Counted from the first letter of the stretch, positions 25,683 through 36,821 are shown. The stretch is 64,000 nucleotides of DNA from DATDIC01 sp963777625 (GCA_963777625.1 CAVZRO010000021.1:124001-188000), one strand, 5' to 3'. A program made the numbers and translations. The notes: generated by a model from the letters alone, not told the origin.

Positions 25683-28600
25683 CTAATACTCGAACTGGTA
25701 AGTCACGCCGACGCTGGCCCCACTGCTTTCGCCGGTCGCGCCGATCGCGGAGGTGGTCTGCCCGGCGCCCACCGTCGCGTTCAGCTTCAGCCCTTGCGTC
25801 AGGTTATATTGAACCGTCCCCTGCCCGCCGCTCCCGCCGGCGCTCTCCTGCGCGCCCAGGTATAGGCGCCGACCAATGTAGCGGCCGGCCTGTAATGTCG
25901 GTGCGCCATTGGGGCCCGAGCCGATCCCAAGCTGGTCGAGACCGAGCGCGTTCTGCACCCCGACCAGCGGATTGGGAAGATTGGACGTGCCCCCCGACAG
26001 TTCCGCCAGCCCTGCCGCGATCGAGGCGATCTGAAACGGACTGAGCTGCCCCGTGTTGGTGTGGAACAGAAGCTGCGCCAGGATTTGGTCCTGCGGCATG
26101 TCCGGAACGCTCGAGAGTGTCAGCTTCGGGTCCCGCGCAGTCCCGCCGACGGTCAGGGTGGCGGTGGAGCCGCTGCTGACCGAGGTTGCCACCAGGTGCA
26201 GCGTCGGATCCGTGATGCTGGCGCCGCCAAAGGTTATTTCGCCCGAGGTGAAGTTCAGCGTGCTGCCGACCAGGCTGAAGCTGCCGCGGATCAGGTTGAA
26301 AGCACCGCGCGGCAGCATTTGCTTGCTGGTACCTCGGATGGTGACCGTGCCGCCCAGTTCCGCGTTCAAGCCCCGGCCACGCAGGAACACCTGCTCCGGC
26401 GCCCGGATCGTCAGGTCCATCGCGACCTGCGGCGACAAGGCTGGTTTCGGCGGCGGTGCAGGCGCCATCCCGGCGATGCGTATCGGAATCGTCACCACGC
26501 TCGTGGGTAGTTTCGATGGAATGCGAACGACCGCTTGTCTCACGTCAACGGAACCGCCCAGCGCAACGCTCCGTTCCATGTCGCCGCGAACCGTAAGGTC
26601 CGCATTCACGGTCGCGGTCACCACGCCGCCCGAGAGGGGTGTCGCGTTTCTGGCGATGACGGTCAGGTTCACCGGCATGCCGGCCTGCAGGACACCGATC
26701 GTCCCACTGCCACCGATGGTCCCGTTGCCGGCGCGTCCGGTCAGGTTCTGGATCTGCAGCGTGTCGCCCGTCGCAACGAACCGCGCGTTGACGCCGTCCA
26801 GATGCACTCCCTGGGCATAGTCACGGATGTCACCATTGCTAAGTTGCCCGGTGCCGGTCAGGCGTGGTGCCTCGGCAGTACCGGTGACATCTGCCGCCAG
26901 CGTCAGCGTTCCGTTCACGCGCTGCCCGCTCGCGGTCAGGATCGGGTCGGTAATCCCCAGGTCGAGCGATCCGGTGGCGTGCAGATTGAGCGGTTGTCCG
27001 CTGCTCAGCGGAGCCTGACCGTTCAAAGCGACATAGGATTTGCCCACCGTGATGCGGCCGTCGATCCGGGCCGAATTTCCGTTCAGGGTGGCCACGGCGG
27101 TTCCGCCAGCCGGAGGCAGCGCCCGACCAGTGTTGCTCAACAGGCGGACACCGCCGGCCTGGACGCGGATGGTCCCGGCGGGGCGGCTGGCCGTCCCGGC
27201 GACCTCCGCGGCGAGCGTGACATGGCCTTCCAAGCCACCCCCAAGACTGCCGGCAACCAGCGGATCGCCCAGCGCGAGATCGAGCGTCCCACCCGCGTGC
27301 ACATCGAGCGGCGCGGTGCGCGAGAACGGAACCCGCCCGTTCAACGTGACATATGAGGTCCCGGCGACGGCCCGGGCATCGATCCGGGCCGCCTGTCCCT
27401 GCAACGTGGCGCTGGCGGTGATGGAGGTAGGCGGCAATTTGCGGCCTGCCTCCGTCGCGAGCCGCAATTCCGATGCCGTGGCCCGGATCGTCCCGGCCGG
27501 ATCGCCCGCTGTGCCGGTAAGGCGTGCATCGGCCGAGATAGTGCCACTCGCCGGCAGGCCGGGCGACATTAGCGAGACTAGGCTGACCGGCAGATTCCTC
27601 GCGCTGGCGGTGAGATCGAGCGCAGAGCCAACGGTCCCGTTCACTTGCAGGGTGGCACCGCTGAGCGCCAGACGCAGATCGTGAATAGTCACCCCTTTCG
27701 CCAGAACGAACTGGACGGGGGACAACAGTCGCAGCGTCTGTTGCTTCCAGTCGGCGTTCAGGCTGGCGAGCGTCAGCGCCTTGCCACCCACATCGACCGT
27801 ACCAGTGGTGGCCACGCGCGCGGGTGCGCCATCGAGATTGGGAAGATTGGCTGCGAGCTGAACCGCGAGCTGATCGGTGGGGCCTTTGGCCGTCAGCTTG
27901 GCTGAGCCCTTCATCCCGCGTGCCGCGATACCAGTGAGCGACAGGGTTCCGTCAACCCTCGGATGTGTTGTCGGATCGGCAATTCCTGCATCCAGCGCCA
28001 CCGCGCCGATCGAGCCAGTGCCCGGCACGCCGACATTGCGGCCCTCGGCATGCAGCGTCGCCTGGGCCGACGTGGCGTTGATCGTTGCGGTGACAGCTCC
28101 CGTCAGCGTCCGCCCGGCCAGAGCGCTGAAATCCGCCAGCCGCTGAACCGCGAACTGGAGCGTGCCGACAGGTACTTTGCTGCCGGGCGGCAATGTCAGC
28201 TCGCCGTGAGCCGAGGCGCTCTTCCAGTCTGCCTGGCGTATCGAGAGTTGAATCGCCCCATCCTGCTGCTTCGCGCCGGACGCCGCGAGCTGAAGGGGCG
28301 AGCCGAGCAGGCTTCCCTGCGCGATGACCTGCGCGCGCGGAGCATGCGGCAATCCTTGCGCATCGAGATGCGCCGTGACCGGCCCAGACGATCCGCCCGG
28401 CGGTGCAACGGTACCCGCGAGGTCCGCGGCGAGTGTTACGTCTTGCCCCGATCCGCCGATCTGGCCGTTGGCGTGCAGGTTTCCATTCAACGCGGCATTG
28501 ACCGCGGCGAGCCGGGTCAGAGCGGCGGTCCAGGCCAGGTCGATCTTTTGCGGCGAAGCGCTGCCTGTTGCGGTCAGCGACAGGTACTGGCCGTCGAAAC

Positions 28601-29955
28601 TGAACCGACTGAGCGTGACGGCGTCGCCGGTCATGGTTCCGGCAAGAACCAGGTGCGCGGACGGGCCGATGAGTGCCGGGGCGGGTGCCATGCCGCCGGT
28701 AATGCCGACCGTCGCGTCCACCGAAGCTTGCGTGGTCCCACCCTGGCGTGTGGCGGCCAGAGTAAGATGCAGGTTGCCCTGTGCGTCGAGGCCCGCCGCC
28801 GCGGCAAGCGGCCCGATCTGTGGAACAGACAACTGGATGTCGGCTTGCTGATTGCCGGCGGTCTTCAGCGTGCCGGATGCGTCCAGCGTCGGGTGCTGCA
28901 GCGTGAAGCTGACCGGCCGGTCGGGTGCATCGAGGCTCGCGTTCGCAGTCAGCAACACGGGTGCGGCGGCAAACAGGTCCGACGTTGGACCCGGCAGGTA
29001 CGAGCCCATCCAGCTCGCCCTTGAGATCGACACTGCCCTGGTTACCGCTGACCTGCACCGCAATACGCTGCACATGCGCGCCGCTTGCGGCCAGCCCGTC
29101 GAGGTCCAGGCTCGCGGTCACGTCCGGCCGGGTGAATGCCCCCTGAACATTGGCCGAAAGCATGACAGACTGCCACGATAGATCAGGGCGAGGGGTCATC
29201 GCCGGAGCGACGGCTTTCATCGTGGCTGTCAGCGTGCTCGCCTCAAGATTGATCTGACCTTGCGCATTGGCTGTCATCTGCCCGGCCTGCACGGCGATTT
29301 GCGTGTGCAGGTCGTTCCGTGGCCCCTGGACCGACGTGTCGATGGCAAGCGGCCCGACATCCGGCAGGCCGGCGACGCCGGCCAGGAAGCCGCCAGCGTT
29401 CTCGTCCACTTTCACCCGCGCCTCGATCTGCCCGGATTCGAGCGTTCCACTCAGATCATATGTGCCGCCACCGCCGATCCGCTCGGCGGTCAGGCTGGCC
29501 TGGAGGTGATCGGCCCCGACGCGCTGACCCGATGCGTCCACTTTTAGCGCCACCGCCGTGCCGACCACCGGCTTGTCCACATCCACGCGGTCGAGCCGAA
29601 GCTGCTTGACGACAATCTTCGACGGCATGCTGGATTTGCCGGACGAGCTTTCCGGCATGCGCATGATTTCCGCGTGCGTGGCGCTCAGCAGGCTCACATC
29701 GATCGCGCCACGCACCAGTTGCAGTGGAGACCACTGGACCGTAACTTGCTCCAGCGCCGCATAGGCACCCTTGGGATCGCGGAGTTCGACCCGAGCCGCA
29801 GTCAGTTCCCCGCCCCAATGGATCGCCAGCCCTTGCGTCGCCACCGAGCCGCTAGCCCAGGACAGCAGCCGGTCCAGGATTGACGCCTGTGCCACGCCAC
29901 TTGCCGCCATCAACGTTGCGATGGCAACCATCCCGATGCACAGCAGGCGACGCAT
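25683..29955 (-). pseudogene. tamB: TamB translocation/assembly module inner-membrane component, single-base frameshift
   Basis: TamB spans the periplasm as a long beta-groove and works with TamA in phospholipid transport and outer-membrane protein assembly. The N-terminal frame starts at ATG 29955 with a signal/anchor helix (LLCIGMVAIATLMAASGVAQA) and runs to VDLKGELDGLV, about 318 codons. The remainder (LPGPTSDLFAAAPVLLTANA to the final VGVTYQFEY) is in the next frame, about 1,105 codons. Removing one G of the GG at 28997-28998 (forward strand) joins them into about 1,423 residues. The last 350 residues form the TamB domain; the aromatic C-terminus is the beta-strand expected to dock on TamA. 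Only one lesion, so possibly a sequence error. Confidence 0.88.
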
Positions 29956-31796
29956 CAGAAGGCCTGCCCGATGCCGACGTACAGCTCGAACGAGCCGCTA
30001 TTCGGCAGCTTCACCGCCGGCAGCGCGAACTGTGCCCGGATCGGCCCGATGGAAGTGTAATAGAGCAGACCTGCCCCTGCCCCGACCCCGTATTTCACCG
30101 GAAACGATACACCCCGCGCGTTCACCTCCGCCGCGTCGGTGAATAGCGTGAAGCCCCAGTTTTGCAAAAAGCGCTGCCGGTACTCTATCCCGGCGGCGCT
30201 GATCTGGGTTCCCCCAATCGGCGTACCGTCGGGAAACTGCGGGCCGACCGACTGATAGCGATAGCCGCGCACCGTCCCGCTGCCGCCGGCATAGAAGCGC
30301 AAATCGGGCGGCAGGCTGACCTCATCGGCACCGAACGCATTGCCTAACAACCCGCGCACCGCAATCACGCTCCGCCCATTGCCGCTTAGATCCAGGTATG
30401 TGGATCCGGCAAGTTGAGCGATCAGAAAGGTGCTGTGTTGCCCTGTCAGCGACTGTGTCGGCGTCAGCGTCAGCGCCACGCGCGCACCACGCGTCGGATT
30501 CAACAGGTCGTCGGTGTTGTCGAACCGGACCAGAACCGGCACGCTGAGCAGATTGAAGCGGGTGGAAACGCCCTCCTGCGTGATGCGTTCTTCCTCCCCG
30601 CCAATCCCGTAACTCAACGTCCAGTGCGGCGAGACCTTGCGGTTGAGCAGGATCGACTGTGTCAGCGCCTTCTGCGTATAGGGCAGCAGACTCTGATCGA
30701 CCGCACCGAGATTCAATTCCAGCGACTGGTTGCGGGTGAGGAAATCCGGTTTGATGAACTGAGCGTTCAGCTTGTATCCCGGATGCAGCTCAGAATTGCC
30801 GCCGCCCTGGAAGGCCGCGGTGAGATTGAGCTGCTCGGCGTTTCCGAACAGGTTCCGGTGATGCCAGCCGGCGGTCAGTCCCACACCCAGATCGGTCGAA
30901 TAGGACGCGCCCACATCCACCGCGTGCAACGGGCGTTCGGCAAACTCGAATGTGATCGGCAGTTGCCCGTCGGCGTCGAGCTGCGTCGCCGGCTCGGCAT
31001 GCACGAAGGAAAACACCGGTAACGAGGCGAGGTCGCTACGCGCCGCCTCGATCGTCACCGGGCTGAACTGCTCTCCGCTGTGCAACGTGATCCTGCGGCG
31101 GATGAATGATGGATTGATGTCGCGCAGCCCGTGAAAAGTGATCGGCCCGATATCGACCCGCGGCCCGGTCTGCACCGTGAACGTCACGTCCATCACCTGC
31201 TGCGGCAGGTGCACCGTCGCCGGTACCAGGTCGACCTTCGCCAGCGCGTAACCCTCGTCACGGAGTGCCGAGAGCAGCCGTTGCTCCGCGGCCAGCACGT
31301 CGCGCGCCACGGCGGGTGCACCAGGCTTCAGATCGAGCGCCGCCGCCGCGTCGGGTGGAACGGAGCCGAGTACAGTAACGGTGCGCAGATGGAACTGCGG
31401 GCCTGGGTCGAACGTGACCTCGACCTTTGCCGGCGGCCTCGAAGGCAAGTCCTGCAGCAGATCAACCAGATTCGGATCGTCGATCGGGTGGCTGTCGATC
31501 CGGATCGCCGAGCGCCCCCCGAAATAGCCGAAGCTGTTCAGCGCGGTCGCGAACCTGGCCTGGTCGTTGCGCGCGCGGGCCACCAGCGCGAACGGCCCGA
31601 CAGGTGCTGATTCGCGCAATGACACAAGCTCCGATGACCCGTCGAGCGCGGCGTCGAGCGCGGCGTTGCCGGTCTTTCCCATGCTCACCGTATATGGCTG
31701 CGGATCGGCAGCGTGCGGCGCTCCGCCGGTGATGGTGATCGCACCCGCAATGACCATAACGGCGGTTTTGCGGATCAGATGGGTCGCACGCGGCAT
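29955..31796 (-). CDS. tamA: TamA outer-membrane BamA-family protein
   Basis: Omp85-family barrel, 613 residues. N-terminal signal peptide (about 1-30), then three POTRA-like repeats (about 35-280; e.g. KVEVTFDPGPQFHLRTVTVL and ITFHGLRDINPSFIRRRITL), then the 16-strand barrel. The Omp85 motif region RFYAGGSGTVRGYRYQSVGP near residue 490 is the lid-lock VRGY signature. The last strand ends in FELYVGIGQAF, with the C-terminal Phe recognised by the BAM machine. The tamB ATG shares one base with its stop, so they form a coupled pair with TamA first, as in other proteobacteria. Confidence 0.93.
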   Translation of the reverse strand: MPRATHLIRKTAVMVIAGAITITGGAPHAADPQPYTVSMGKTGNAALDAALDGSSELVSLRESAPVGPFALVARARNDQARFATALNSFGYFGGRSAIRIDSHPIDDPNLVDLLQDLPSRPPAKVEVTFDPGPQFHLRTVTVLGSVPPDAAAALDLKPGAPAVARDVLAAEQRLLSALRDEGYALAKVDLVPATVHLPQQVMDVTFTVQTGPRVDIGPITFHGLRDINPSFIRRRITLHSGEQFSPVTIEAARSDLASLPVFSFVHAEPATQLDADGQLPITFEFAERPLHAVDVGASYSTDLGVGLTAGWHHRNLFGNAEQLNLTAAFQGGGNSELHPGYKLNAQFIKPDFLTRNQSLELNLGAVDQSLLPYTQKALTQSILLNRKVSPHWTLSYGIGGEEERITQEGVSTRFNLLSVPVLVRFDNTDDLLNPTRGARVALTLTPTQSLTGQHSTFLIAQLAGSTYLDLSGNGRSVIAVRGLLGNAFGADEVSLPPDLRFYAGGSGTVRGYRYQSVGPQFPDGTPIGGTQISAAGIEYRQRFLQNWGFTLFTDAAEVNARGVSFPVKYGVGAGAGLLYYTSIGPIRAQFALPAVKLPNSGSFELYVGIGQAF

Positions 31797-31893
31797 GAGC
31801 TCGACCTAAACACGAAACCGGCGCCGGCGAATGTCAACCGACGGTCACGCTTGCGCCATTGTTCGGACACCGCCGGCGGGCTATCGCATCCCC

Positions 31894-32847
31894 ATGCGCC
31901 ATGCACCGCGCCGACTTCGCCGTGCTGCCCCCCGACCCCTCCGGACTCCCGGCTTTGCGGCCATGGAGGCAGCGGGCGACGCCGTGTTCCGCCGCCGGAA
32001 CCATCCCCGACTGCTTGGGTCGATCCGCGCCCTGCGACAACTCGCGTTCCTGTTTGGCTGGACCCTCGTGGCTATGCCGATCCAGGCCGGCTGCCTGGTA
32101 TCACCGGGGCGGCCAAAGATTGCATTCGCGCGGTTCTATTGGGCGACGTTTTGCCGCCTGTTCGGCATCCGCGTGCGCGTGATCGGCCAGCAGGCCGAGG
32201 GTCGACGCGTCGTGTTCGTATCGAACCACTCCTCCTGGCTGGACATTCCAGTCCTGGGCGGCCAGTTGGATGCCTGTTTCGTGTCCAAAGGCGAAGTCAG
32301 CTCCTGGCCGGTGGTCGGCCTCATCGCCCGGCTCGGCCGGACCGTGTATGTCAGCCGGCAGCGCGGCTCCACCCGCAAGGAACGTGACGAAATGCGCGCC
32401 CGACTCGCCGAGGGCGACAATCTCATCTTGTTTCCGGAGGGAACCACCTCGGACGGCTCGCGCGTGATGCCGTTCCGCTCGGCGCTCTTTGCAGTCGCCG
32501 AGGGCGAAGACAAACCCCTGATCCAGCCCGTCTCCGTGGTCTACGACCGGCTGGCCGGCCTCCCGATCGGACGAGCGACCCGGCCTTTGTTCGCCTGGTA
32601 CGGCGACATGGACATCGCCTCGCATTACTGGCGGCTGGCACGTCACCGCGGCCTCCGCGTCTCAATTCTGCTACATACACCACTGGAGCCGGACAACTTT
32701 GCGGACCGGAAGGCACTTGCCCAGACCGTGTGGCGGGTTGTCGCGGATGGCGCCGCGACGCTGCGGCAGAACCGCCCGGCGCGGCCGATCAGTGTCACGC
32801 CACCGCATTCCAACCCCAGCCCGGCCGGACAGTCTGTCTATGCTTGA
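31894..32847 (+). CDS. plsC: 1-acyl-sn-glycerol-3-phosphate acyltransferase family protein
   Basis: PlsC-like acyltransferase that would acylate lysophosphatidic acid or a related lysophospholipid at the inner membrane. The catalytic NHSSWLD (HX4D) and FPEGTTSDGSRVMPF motifs are clear, and LARLGRTVYVSRQRGS matches the substrate-binding block. A hydrophobic segment (LRQLAFLFGWTLVAMPIQA) near residues 45-65 is the membrane anchor. With ATG 31894 the protein has 317 residues; the open frame extends 21 codons upstream to 31831 without a better start. It is longer at the N-terminus than E. coli PlsC. Divergent from tamA across about 100 bp. Confidence 0.85.
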   Translation: MRHAPRRLRRAAPRPLRTPGFAAMEAAGDAVFRRRNHPRLLGSIRALRQLAFLFGWTLVAMPIQAGCLVSPGRPKIAFARFYWATFCRLFGIRVRVIGQQAEGRRVVFVSNHSSWLDIPVLGGQLDACFVSKGEVSSWPVVGLIARLGRTVYVSRQRGSTRKERDEMRARLAEGDNLILFPEGTTSDGSRVMPFRSALFAVAEGEDKPLIQPVSVVYDRLAGLPIGRATRPLFAWYGDMDIASHYWRLARHRGLRVSILLHTPLEPDNFADRKALAQTVWRVVADGAATLRQNRPARPISVTPPHSNPSPAGQSVYA

Positions 32848-33004
32848 AACCGGCAGTTGACATGCCCTCGACCTGTACTGTCAGAGTGGCGACAGGAACC
32901 GGAGATCATCCGACGGATACCAGGTTGACGCCAACCATCGGCCTGATCATTCCTCCCGCCTTCCACGCTGGCCGTCGCCGGAGTGGCAGGGCGGAGCGCT
33001 CCGG

Positions 33005-34402
33005 ATGAACGGCATAGCCGAGGCAAGCGCGCGGGAGCTTCCTCGCGGGCCAGCACAAAAACGTCTGCATGTGATCACCTGGGGCTGCCAGATGAACATG
33101 TACGACAGCGCCCGCATGGCGGACGTCCTGGCGCCGGTCGGTTATGCGCCAGCCATCGGACCCGATGACGCCGACATGGTCATCCTGAACACCTGCCATA
33201 TCCGCGAGAAAGCGGCTGAAAAGTTGTTCTCCGAGCTCGGCCGACTGCGCCGGCTGAAGGATGCCAGGTCGCGGGCCGGCGGCCGGATGATCCTGGCCGT
33301 AGCCGGCTGCGTCGCCCAGGCCGAAGGGGCCCAGCTTCTGGCACGCGCCCCTTATGTGGACATTGTGCTGGGGCCGCAGACCTATCATCGGTTGCCGGAG
33401 ATGGTGGCGCGCGCATGCAGGGCGACGGGCACGGTAATCGACACGGAATTTCCGCCGGAGGACAAGTTCGACCACCTGCCGGAGGCAGCGGCGCCGCAGG
33501 GCATTTCCGCGTTCCTGACGATCCAGGAGGGGTGCGACAAATTCTGTAGCTTCTGCGTGGTCCCATACACCCGCGGGGCCGAGCAGAGCCGCCCGGCCAC
33601 TGCGATACTCGCGGAAGCGCATCGGCTGGTTGCCCAGGGCGCGCGCGAGATTACGCTGCTGGGCCAAAACGTGAACGCCTGGCATGGCGAAGCACCCGAC
33701 GGCGGCTCCTGGACGCTGGCGCGGCTAATTCAGGCGCTTTCGGATACCGCCGGCCTTTACCGCATCCGCTACACCACCTCGCATCCGCTCGACATGGATC
33801 AGGACCTGATCGACGCACATCGGCATGTTCCCAGCCTGATGCCGTTCCTGCACCTGCCGGTGCAGGCGGGTTCCGATCGCATCCTGGCGGCGATGAACCG
33901 GCGGCACCGCGCGTCCGACTATCTGCGTATCGTCGAACGTCTGCGGACGGCGCGGCCCGACATCGCTTTGTCTTCCGACTTCATCGTTGGCCATCCGGAT
34001 GAGACCGAAGCAGATTTTGCCGCGACACTGGAACTCGTCCGACAGGTCGGCTTCGCCCAGGCGTTCAGCTTCCGCTATTCGCCACGCCCTGGCACACCGG
34101 CGGCAACCGGCCCACATCAGGTGCCGGAAGTGGAGAAAGATCAGCGCCTGCAGATGCTCCAGTCCCTGCTCCGGGCTCAGCAGGAACGGTTCAATGACGC
34201 GTGCGTCGGTCGGACGATGGACGTGCTGTTCACCGGACCCGGTCGCCATCCTGGCCAAATTGCCGGGCGATCGCCCTATCTGCAACCGGTCCATGTAACC
34301 GGCCCCGCAGAGCTGATCGGCACCGAAGCCCGGGTGCGGATCGCCACCGCCCTCCCCAATTCTCTGTCCGCAACCCTCGATACGGAGCGAGCCAGCGCTT
34401 GA
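33005..34402 (+). CDS. miaB: tRNA-2-methylthio-N6-dimethylallyladenosine synthase MiaB
   Basis: Radical-SAM methylthiotransferase that modifies A37 in tRNAs reading UNN codons. 465 residues: N-terminal UPF0004 domain with WGCQMNMYDS, NTCHIREKA and AGCVAQAEG (three Cys for the auxiliary cluster), then the radical-SAM CDKFCSFC (CX3CX2C), and a C-terminal TRAM domain (GPAELIGTEARVRIATALPN). It heads the miaB-phoH-ybeY-corC operon seen across proteobacteria. The downstream phoH start overlaps its TGA stop. Confidence 0.96.
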   Translation: MNGIAEASARELPRGPAQKRLHVITWGCQMNMYDSARMADVLAPVGYAPAIGPDDADMVILNTCHIREKAAEKLFSELGRLRRLKDARSRAGGRMILAVAGCVAQAEGAQLLARAPYVDIVLGPQTYHRLPEMVARACRATGTVIDTEFPPEDKFDHLPEAAAPQGISAFLTIQEGCDKFCSFCVVPYTRGAEQSRPATAILAEAHRLVAQGAREITLLGQNVNAWHGEAPDGGSWTLARLIQALSDTAGLYRIRYTTSHPLDMDQDLIDAHRHVPSLMPFLHLPVQAGSDRILAAMNRRHRASDYLRIVERLRTARPDIALSSDFIVGHPDETEADFAATLELVRQVGFAQAFSFRYSPRPGTPAATGPHQVPEVEKDQRLQMLQSLLRAQQERFNDACVGRTMDVLFTGPGRHPGQIAGRSPYLQPVHVTGPAELIGTEARVRIATALPNSLSATLDTERASA

Positions 34403-35460
34403 GCCACGCCGCCATTCTCTCCACCGCTCCCTCCCGCCAGCACGGGAAGGCCGTCACGCTCGAATTTCACGACAATACGCTGCTGCCGCTGCTGCTTGGT
34501 GACCACGACCGCCACCTCGCGCGCATCGAGCAGGCGCTCGGCGTGCGGTTGTCGTGCCGCGGCAACCGCGTGGCAATTGGCGGCGAGCCGACTCGGGTCG
34601 ATGCGGCCCAGGCCGCGCTGGAGCGGCTCTGGCACCAACTCGAACGCGGCGAGAGCGTGGGGAAGCCTGAGGTGGAGACCGCAATCCGCTTCGCCGATGC
34701 CGATGCCGATCCGCGGCTGCCGCTATCCGATCTGCCGGCCATCCGGACCCGGCGCGGCGCCGTCACCCCGCGCAGCGCCGGTCAGGCCGCCTACATGGAA
34801 GCACTCGCCCGCCATGAAATGGTCTTCGGGATCGGCCCCGCCGGGACCGGCAAGACCTACTTGGCCGTCGCGCAGGCGGTTGCAATGCTCCAGGCCGGCC
34901 GGGTGGATCGGATCGTGCTGTCACGCCCCGCCGTCGAAGCCGGCGAGCGGCTCGGTTTCCTGCCCGGCGACATGAAGGAAAAGGTCGATCCCTATCTGCG
35001 GCCGCTATATGACGCGCTGCATGATATGATGCCGGCCGACCAGGTGATCCGACGTCTGGGCAATGGCGAGATCGAGGTCGCGCCGCTGGCTTTCATGCGC
35101 GGCCGCACGCTCGCGCATGCCTATGTTATTCTCGATGAGGCACAGAACACGACCCAGGTGCAGATGAAAATGTTCCTGACCCGCATGGGCGAAGGCACCA
35201 GGATGGTCGTGACCGGAGACCTGAGCCAGATCGATCTGCCGGCGGGCGTGCGGTCGGGCCTCAAGGACGCCATCGAAACGGTAGAGGGTTTGCCCGGCAT
35301 CGCCGTGGTCCGATTCGACAAGCGCGACGTGGTGCGCCATCCGCTGGTGGCCCTGATCGTCGAGGCTTATGACCAGCGCGACGCGGCGGCCGGCGAAAAG
35401 CGCCGCGAGGCGCGGCGCGGCCGCGACACGGCAATCACGGAGCCCGGGTCCGGCAAATAG
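34399..35460 (+). CDS. PhoH family protein (PhoL-type ATPase)
   Basis: PhoH-like P-loop ATPase, 353 residues, of the type encoded next to ybeY. Walker A is GIGPAGTGKTYLAVA, Walker B YVILDEAQNTT, and MVVTGDLSQIDLPAGVRSGL is the typical sensor region. A KH-like RNA-binding region precedes the ATPase domain (residues about 15-85), consistent with a role in RNA metabolism with YbeY. The start is a TTG at 34399 whose last two bases form part of the miaB TGA (TTGA overlap). The frame is open further upstream inside miaB, but that is shadow. It shares one base with ybeY at 35460. Confidence 0.9.
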   Translation: MSHAAILSTAPSRQHGKAVTLEFHDNTLLPLLLGDHDRHLARIEQALGVRLSCRGNRVAIGGEPTRVDAAQAALERLWHQLERGESVGKPEVETAIRFADADADPRLPLSDLPAIRTRRGAVTPRSAGQAAYMEALARHEMVFGIGPAGTGKTYLAVAQAVAMLQAGRVDRIVLSRPAVEAGERLGFLPGDMKEKVDPYLRPLYDALHDMMPADQVIRRLGNGEIEVAPLAFMRGRTLAHAYVILDEAQNTTQVQMKMFLTRMGEGTRMVVTGDLSQIDLPAGVRSGLKDAIETVEGLPGIAVVRFDKRDVVRHPLVALIVEAYDQRDAAAGEKRREARRGRDTAITEPGSGK

Positions 35461-35930
35461 TGATGGATCCTGCAAGTATTCGCCCCGCGCAAGCGGGGCC
35501 GCCCAACCAGCCCGAGATCATCGTCGCCGATCCGACCTGGCGCCGATTTGTGCCTCGGCTGCGGATCGTGGTCACCCGCGCGGCACACGCCGCCGGGCTT
35601 TCCGGCACCATCCTGCTTGCCGACGACCGCACCGTACGACGGCTGAACGCGCGCGACCGTGGCCGCAACAAGCCGACGAACGTGCTGACGTACGATCCGC
35701 CATACCCCGGCCTCCCGGGCCAGATCGTCGTCGCGGCCGGCGTGGTCCGGCGCGAAGCGGCCGCCGCCGGACGCCGACCGGCGCATCACCTGGCCCACCT
35801 TGTGGTGCATGGCGCCCTGCATCTCGCCGGACATGATCATCGAAGCGCGGGTGAGGCCCGGCAGATGGAAATGGCCGAAGCACGCATCCTGCGCCGCATT
35901 CGCGTGCCGAACCCGTGGAAGCAGCGTTGA
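35460..35930 (+). CDS. ybeY: Endoribonuclease YbeY (rRNA maturation factor)
   Basis: Zinc-dependent endoribonuclease needed for 16S rRNA 3' maturation and ribosome quality control. The catalytic motif HGALHLAGHDH supplies the three zinc histidines. The upstream signature RGRNKPTNVLTYDPPYPG corresponds to the usual KPTDVLSFP block. The protein has 156 residues if GTG 35460 is used; ATG 35463 is the next codon and is equally likely. Its start overlaps the phoH stop, and its 3' end overlaps the corC start. Confidence 0.95.
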   Translation: MMDPASIRPAQAGPPNQPEIIVADPTWRRFVPRLRIVVTRAAHAAGLSGTILLADDRTVRRLNARDRGRNKPTNVLTYDPPYPGLPGQIVVAAGVVRREAAAAGRRPAHHLAHLVVHGALHLAGHDHRSAGEARQMEMAEARILRRIRVPNPWKQR

Positions 35931-36814
35931 GCAGCAGCTTATCTCGGGCGAGCGTGCTCGGCCGCCTGCGCTCGCTGCTGCAACACCGCACCGCCGAACA
36001 CAGCGTTCGCGACTCGATCGCGGAACTGGTGCAGGAAGCCGCCGCGGAACCACAGACGCCCGGCGCGGTTCCTGAACTCGACCGCCACGAGCGGGCCCTG
36101 ATCGCCAACATCCTGCGGTTGCGCGGCACGACCGCCGGCGACGTGATGGTGCCGCGCGCCGACATTATCGCCATTCCGGTGGACCTGACCTTCCAGCAAG
36201 CTGTCGAGCAGATCAGGATTGACGGCCATTCCCGCCTGCCGGTCTACCGCGAACAGCTCGATGACATACTGGGGATGGTGCATATCAAGGACGTGTATGC
36301 CTATGTGGGACGTCCGGACGAATTCTCGTTGGAAAAGATACTCCGTCACCCGCTGATGGTGGCGGCGCAAATCACAGTGCTGGATTTGCTGTTGCAGATG
36401 CGCCAGGCGCGCATGCACCTGGCCCTGGTGATCGATGAATATGGCGGCATCGACGGTCTGGTCACGATCGAGGATCTGGTCGAAACGATTACCGGCGACA
36501 TCTCCGACGAGCATGACGAGGTAGAAGGCCCCATGATCGTCGAGCGGACGGATGGTTCGATTGACATCGACGCCCGATTGCCGGTGGAGGCATTCGAGCA
36601 GCGGATGGGCTCGGTGCTGACCGAGGATGAACGCGATGCCGACGTTGACACTGTGGGTGGTCTGGTCTTCACGCTCGCCGGCCGGGTGCCCGCACGCGGG
36701 GAGGTTATCGGCCATCCATCCGGGATCGAGTTCCGCATCCTGGAGGCGGACCCACGGCGGATCCGCCGGGTCCGGGTGCGGCGCGCCCCACCACCGAAGC
36801 AACAGGCGGCATGA
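35915..36814 (+). CDS. corC: CorC/HlyC family CBS-domain protein
   Basis: Hemolysin-C/CorC-type protein without the membrane DUF21 part: two CBS domains (about residues 70-190, with RADIIAIPVDLTFQQAVEQI and YGGIDGLVTIEDLVETITGD) and a C-terminal transporter-associated domain (SIDIDARLPVEAFEQRMG to EFRILEADPRRIRRVRV). Linked to magnesium/cobalt handling or envelope functions in other bacteria. GTG 35915 gives 299 residues; a TTG at 35927 overlapping the ybeY TGA is an alternative start. It is the last gene of the miaB operon; lnt, often found next, is absent here. Confidence 0.9.
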   Translation: MEAALSSSLSRASVLGRLRSLLQHRTAEHSVRDSIAELVQEAAAEPQTPGAVPELDRHERALIANILRLRGTTAGDVMVPRADIIAIPVDLTFQQAVEQIRIDGHSRLPVYREQLDDILGMVHIKDVYAYVGRPDEFSLEKILRHPLMVAAQITVLDLLLQMRQARMHLALVIDEYGGIDGLVTIEDLVETITGDISDEHDEVEGPMIVERTDGSIDIDARLPVEAFEQRMGSVLTEDERDADVDTVGGLVFTLAGRVPARGEVIGHPSGIEFRILEADPRRIRRVRVRRAPPPKQQAA

Positions 36815-36821
36815 CAGTCGA

